From Chloroflexota bacterium (GTDB lineage: Bacteria > Chloroflexota > Limnocylindria > P2-11E), in contig VBJD01000084.1 of NCBI GenBank assembly GCA_005887995.1, positions 1 to 49,704 of the forward strand: 49,704 nucleotides of DNA. The letters are read 5' to 3'. How positions within the stretch are numbered: position 1 is the stretch's first letter; the number at the start of each line of letters is the position of its first letter. The notes under the pieces were generated by a model. The model saw only the letters and a list, made by a program, of their open reading frames with translations. It did no database searches and was not told the DNA's origin. The position numbers and the translations under genes are program-made. Below, piece by piece: positions 48,583-49,704 of this stretch.

Positions 48583-49647
48583 TTAGCCGCCGAGCTTGCG
48601 GTCTTGCGCGCTCTTCACGAACGACGTGTCGAGCATCTTGCTGATGTCCACGCTCTTGATCTTGTCGTTGTCCGGTCCGAGGATGGCGACCGCGTCCTTG
48701 AACTGCTCCACCGCCGGGAATGGATACACCGGCGTTACCGGCGAGCTGCCGCCGATGAAGAAGTTGTACGCGTGCGTCGGGGACTCGTCCTCGGTGATCT
48801 TGAAGTACTTCTTGAGGACCGCGACCGAGCCGTCCTTGTCCTTGGCCATGCGCGAGCGCGCGATGACCGTCGCGTCGACATACGCCTGGACAACGTCCTT
48901 GTTCTCAGTCCAGAACTTGCGCTGCACGATGATCCCGGTGTTCGCGGCCGGCAGCTTCTGCGAGGCGAGGTCGAGGATCACGTTGAGACCGGCCTTGACG
49001 AGCTCCTGGTCCTCCGGTGGGTCGTCGACGCCCGCGTCGACCGAGCCGTTAAGGAGGCCCTGGGTGCGGAGCGTGTGCGAGCCAAGTGCGACGATCTGGA
49101 CGTCCTTGTCGGGATCGATGCCGTTCGCCTTGAGGGCAGCGCGCGTCGCGATGTCCGACGAGCCGCCCTTGTTGGAAACGCCGACCTTCTTGCCCTTGAG
49201 GTCGTTCAGCGTCTTGATCGCCTTCTGCGCGTAGAGCAGGTACGGATAGACCGGCGCCATGTTGCCGACCATCACGAGGTCGGCGCCCCCGGCGACGCCC
49301 GAGAGAGCCTCGGAGCCGCCGAACTGGCCGATCTGGATCTGGTTCGCGAGAAGCGCCGCGCTCGTCTGCGCGCCACCACTGATCGATTGCATGTCGACGT
49401 CGAGTCCGCGCTCCTTGAAGATGCCCTTCTCGAACGCGTACCACATGACCCAGTCATCCGCGCTGATGTTGCTGTACGCCGCGACGACCTTCTTGCAGCA
49501 GGCCATCGGCTTGTCCGCCGGCCCGCTCGCCGTTGCCTGTGCTTGCGTCGCGGCGGTCGTTGGGGTTGCCGTCGACGCCGGTTGTCCACCGCACGCCGCG
49601 ACGAGCATCGCGATGACAGCCGCGAAGACCACCAGTCTCAGCCTCAT
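48583..49647 (-). CDS. NitT/TauT-type substrate-binding lipoprotein
   Basis: The 354-residue protein starts at ATG 49647 with GGGAGG five bases upstream; its lipoprotein signal ends LVAAC. The mature part has VMWYAFEKGIFKERGLDVDMQSISGG, IQIGQFGGSEALSGVAGGADLVMVGN and LKGKKVGVSNKGGSSDIATRAAL, an NMT1-like fold. It resembles the lipoprotein at 35534 more than the one at 31088. No permease or ATPase is encoded next to it in the window, so it may share the transporter at 32189-33738. Bases 49648-49704 are its upstream region; I see no clear promoter there. Confidence 0.9.
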   Translation of the reverse strand: MRLRLVVFAAVIAMLVAACGGQPASTATPTTAATQAQATASGPADKPMACCKKVVAAYSNISADDWVMWYAFEKGIFKERGLDVDMQSISGGAQTSAALLANQIQIGQFGGSEALSGVAGGADLVMVGNMAPVYPYLLYAQKAIKTLNDLKGKKVGVSNKGGSSDIATRAALKANGIDPDKDVQIVALGSHTLRTQGLLNGSVDAGVDDPPEDQELVKAGLNVILDLASQKLPAANTGIIVQRKFWTENKDVVQAYVDATVIARSRMAKDKDGSVAVLKKYFKITEDESPTHAYNFFIGGSSPVTPVYPFPAVEQFKDAVAILGPDNDKIKSVDISKMLDTSFVKSAQDRKLGG

Positions 49648-49704
49648 CTCTACCTCCCGCGTTAGCTCTTTATCTGTGGTCGCCAGCTCTGGAACCTGTT
49701 CTCT

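Noticed and set aside
1-49704. tRNA, rRNA, CRISPR, IS elements or att sites
   Set aside because: No T-arm consensus, repeat-spacer array, transposase or terminal inverted repeat was seen on reading both strands.

Overview
This is a high-GC, very gene-dense bacterial stretch in which most neighbouring genes touch or overlap by four bases (ATGA or GTGA junctions) and GTG starts are common. The mix of genes (F420-type luciferase-like oxidoreductase, DUF4349 lipoprotein, NitT/TauT-type lipoproteins, DUF6496 basic peptide, permease-M28 fusion) and several apparent leaderless promoters (TANNNT about 6-7 nt before the start codon) fit an uncultured-type Chloroflexota (Limnocylindria/Ellin6529-like) best. 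An actinobacterial-like genome cannot be excluded from this window alone. I see no rRNA, tRNA, CRISPR array, IS element or phage gene.

Layout. 1-7034 (+): end of nadE, a DMT permease, NIPSNAP protein, rsmI and ppa. Then comes a tightly coupled cluster of an esterase, a RimK-like ATP-grasp gene, a circularly permuted ATP-grasp gene, a GCS2/YbdK carboxylate-amine ligase and a DinB-like protein; the two ATP-grasp genes are joined by what looks like an internal deletion. 7053-11161: a membrane GGDEF protein, a secreted S8 protease with a tryptophan pentad-repeat tail, and a membrane HD-GYP phosphodiesterase. 11167-15907 (-): an M28 peptidase, an unusual DppC-permease/M28-peptidase fusion and a DppB permease. 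15945-19549 (+): metG (frameshifted at its start), tatD, a DUF4349 lipoprotein and a small stress-type protein. 19586-22301: three GNAT proteins and a DinB protein.

From about 22.3 kb onward the window is an accessory catabolic region. 22363-31109 (+) holds a BoxB-like diiron epoxidase, an F420-type oxidoreductase, a PaaA-like diiron protein, a benzoate-CoA-ligase-like enzyme and a four-gene molybdenum hydroxylase operon. 31088-36592 (-) holds a NitT/TauT-type ABC importer with two binding lipoproteins and a ThDP enzyme. 37240-38577 (-) has a kinase-HIT fusion and a small conserved protein. 38710-46447 holds a UbiD-type decarboxylase, flavin reductase, class II aldolase/decarboxylase, an exporter, a FadR-type GntR regulator, UbiX, a second MFS protein and a bicupin dioxygenase-like protein. 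The window closes with a secreted protein, a HIT protein, another bicupin protein and a third NitT/TauT-type lipoprotein.

Working model (inference): 22-50 kb encodes uptake and breakdown of an aromatic or heteroaromatic acid, by CoA activation and diiron/Mo-dependent hydroxylation on one side and prenyl-FMN-dependent decarboxylation plus cupin ring cleavage on the other. A shared palindromic element (core ATACCATT) occurs in front of the 36.6 kb, 40.2 kb and 45.4 kb transcription units, and its TGGT-N3-ACCA form matches the FadR-subfamily operator type, making the GntR gene at 42.8 kb the natural candidate regulator. Several genes show reading-frame defects or missing canonical starts (3403-5071, metG, 33741-35537, 37240-38286, 47472-48494); some may be assembly errors and should be checked against reads.
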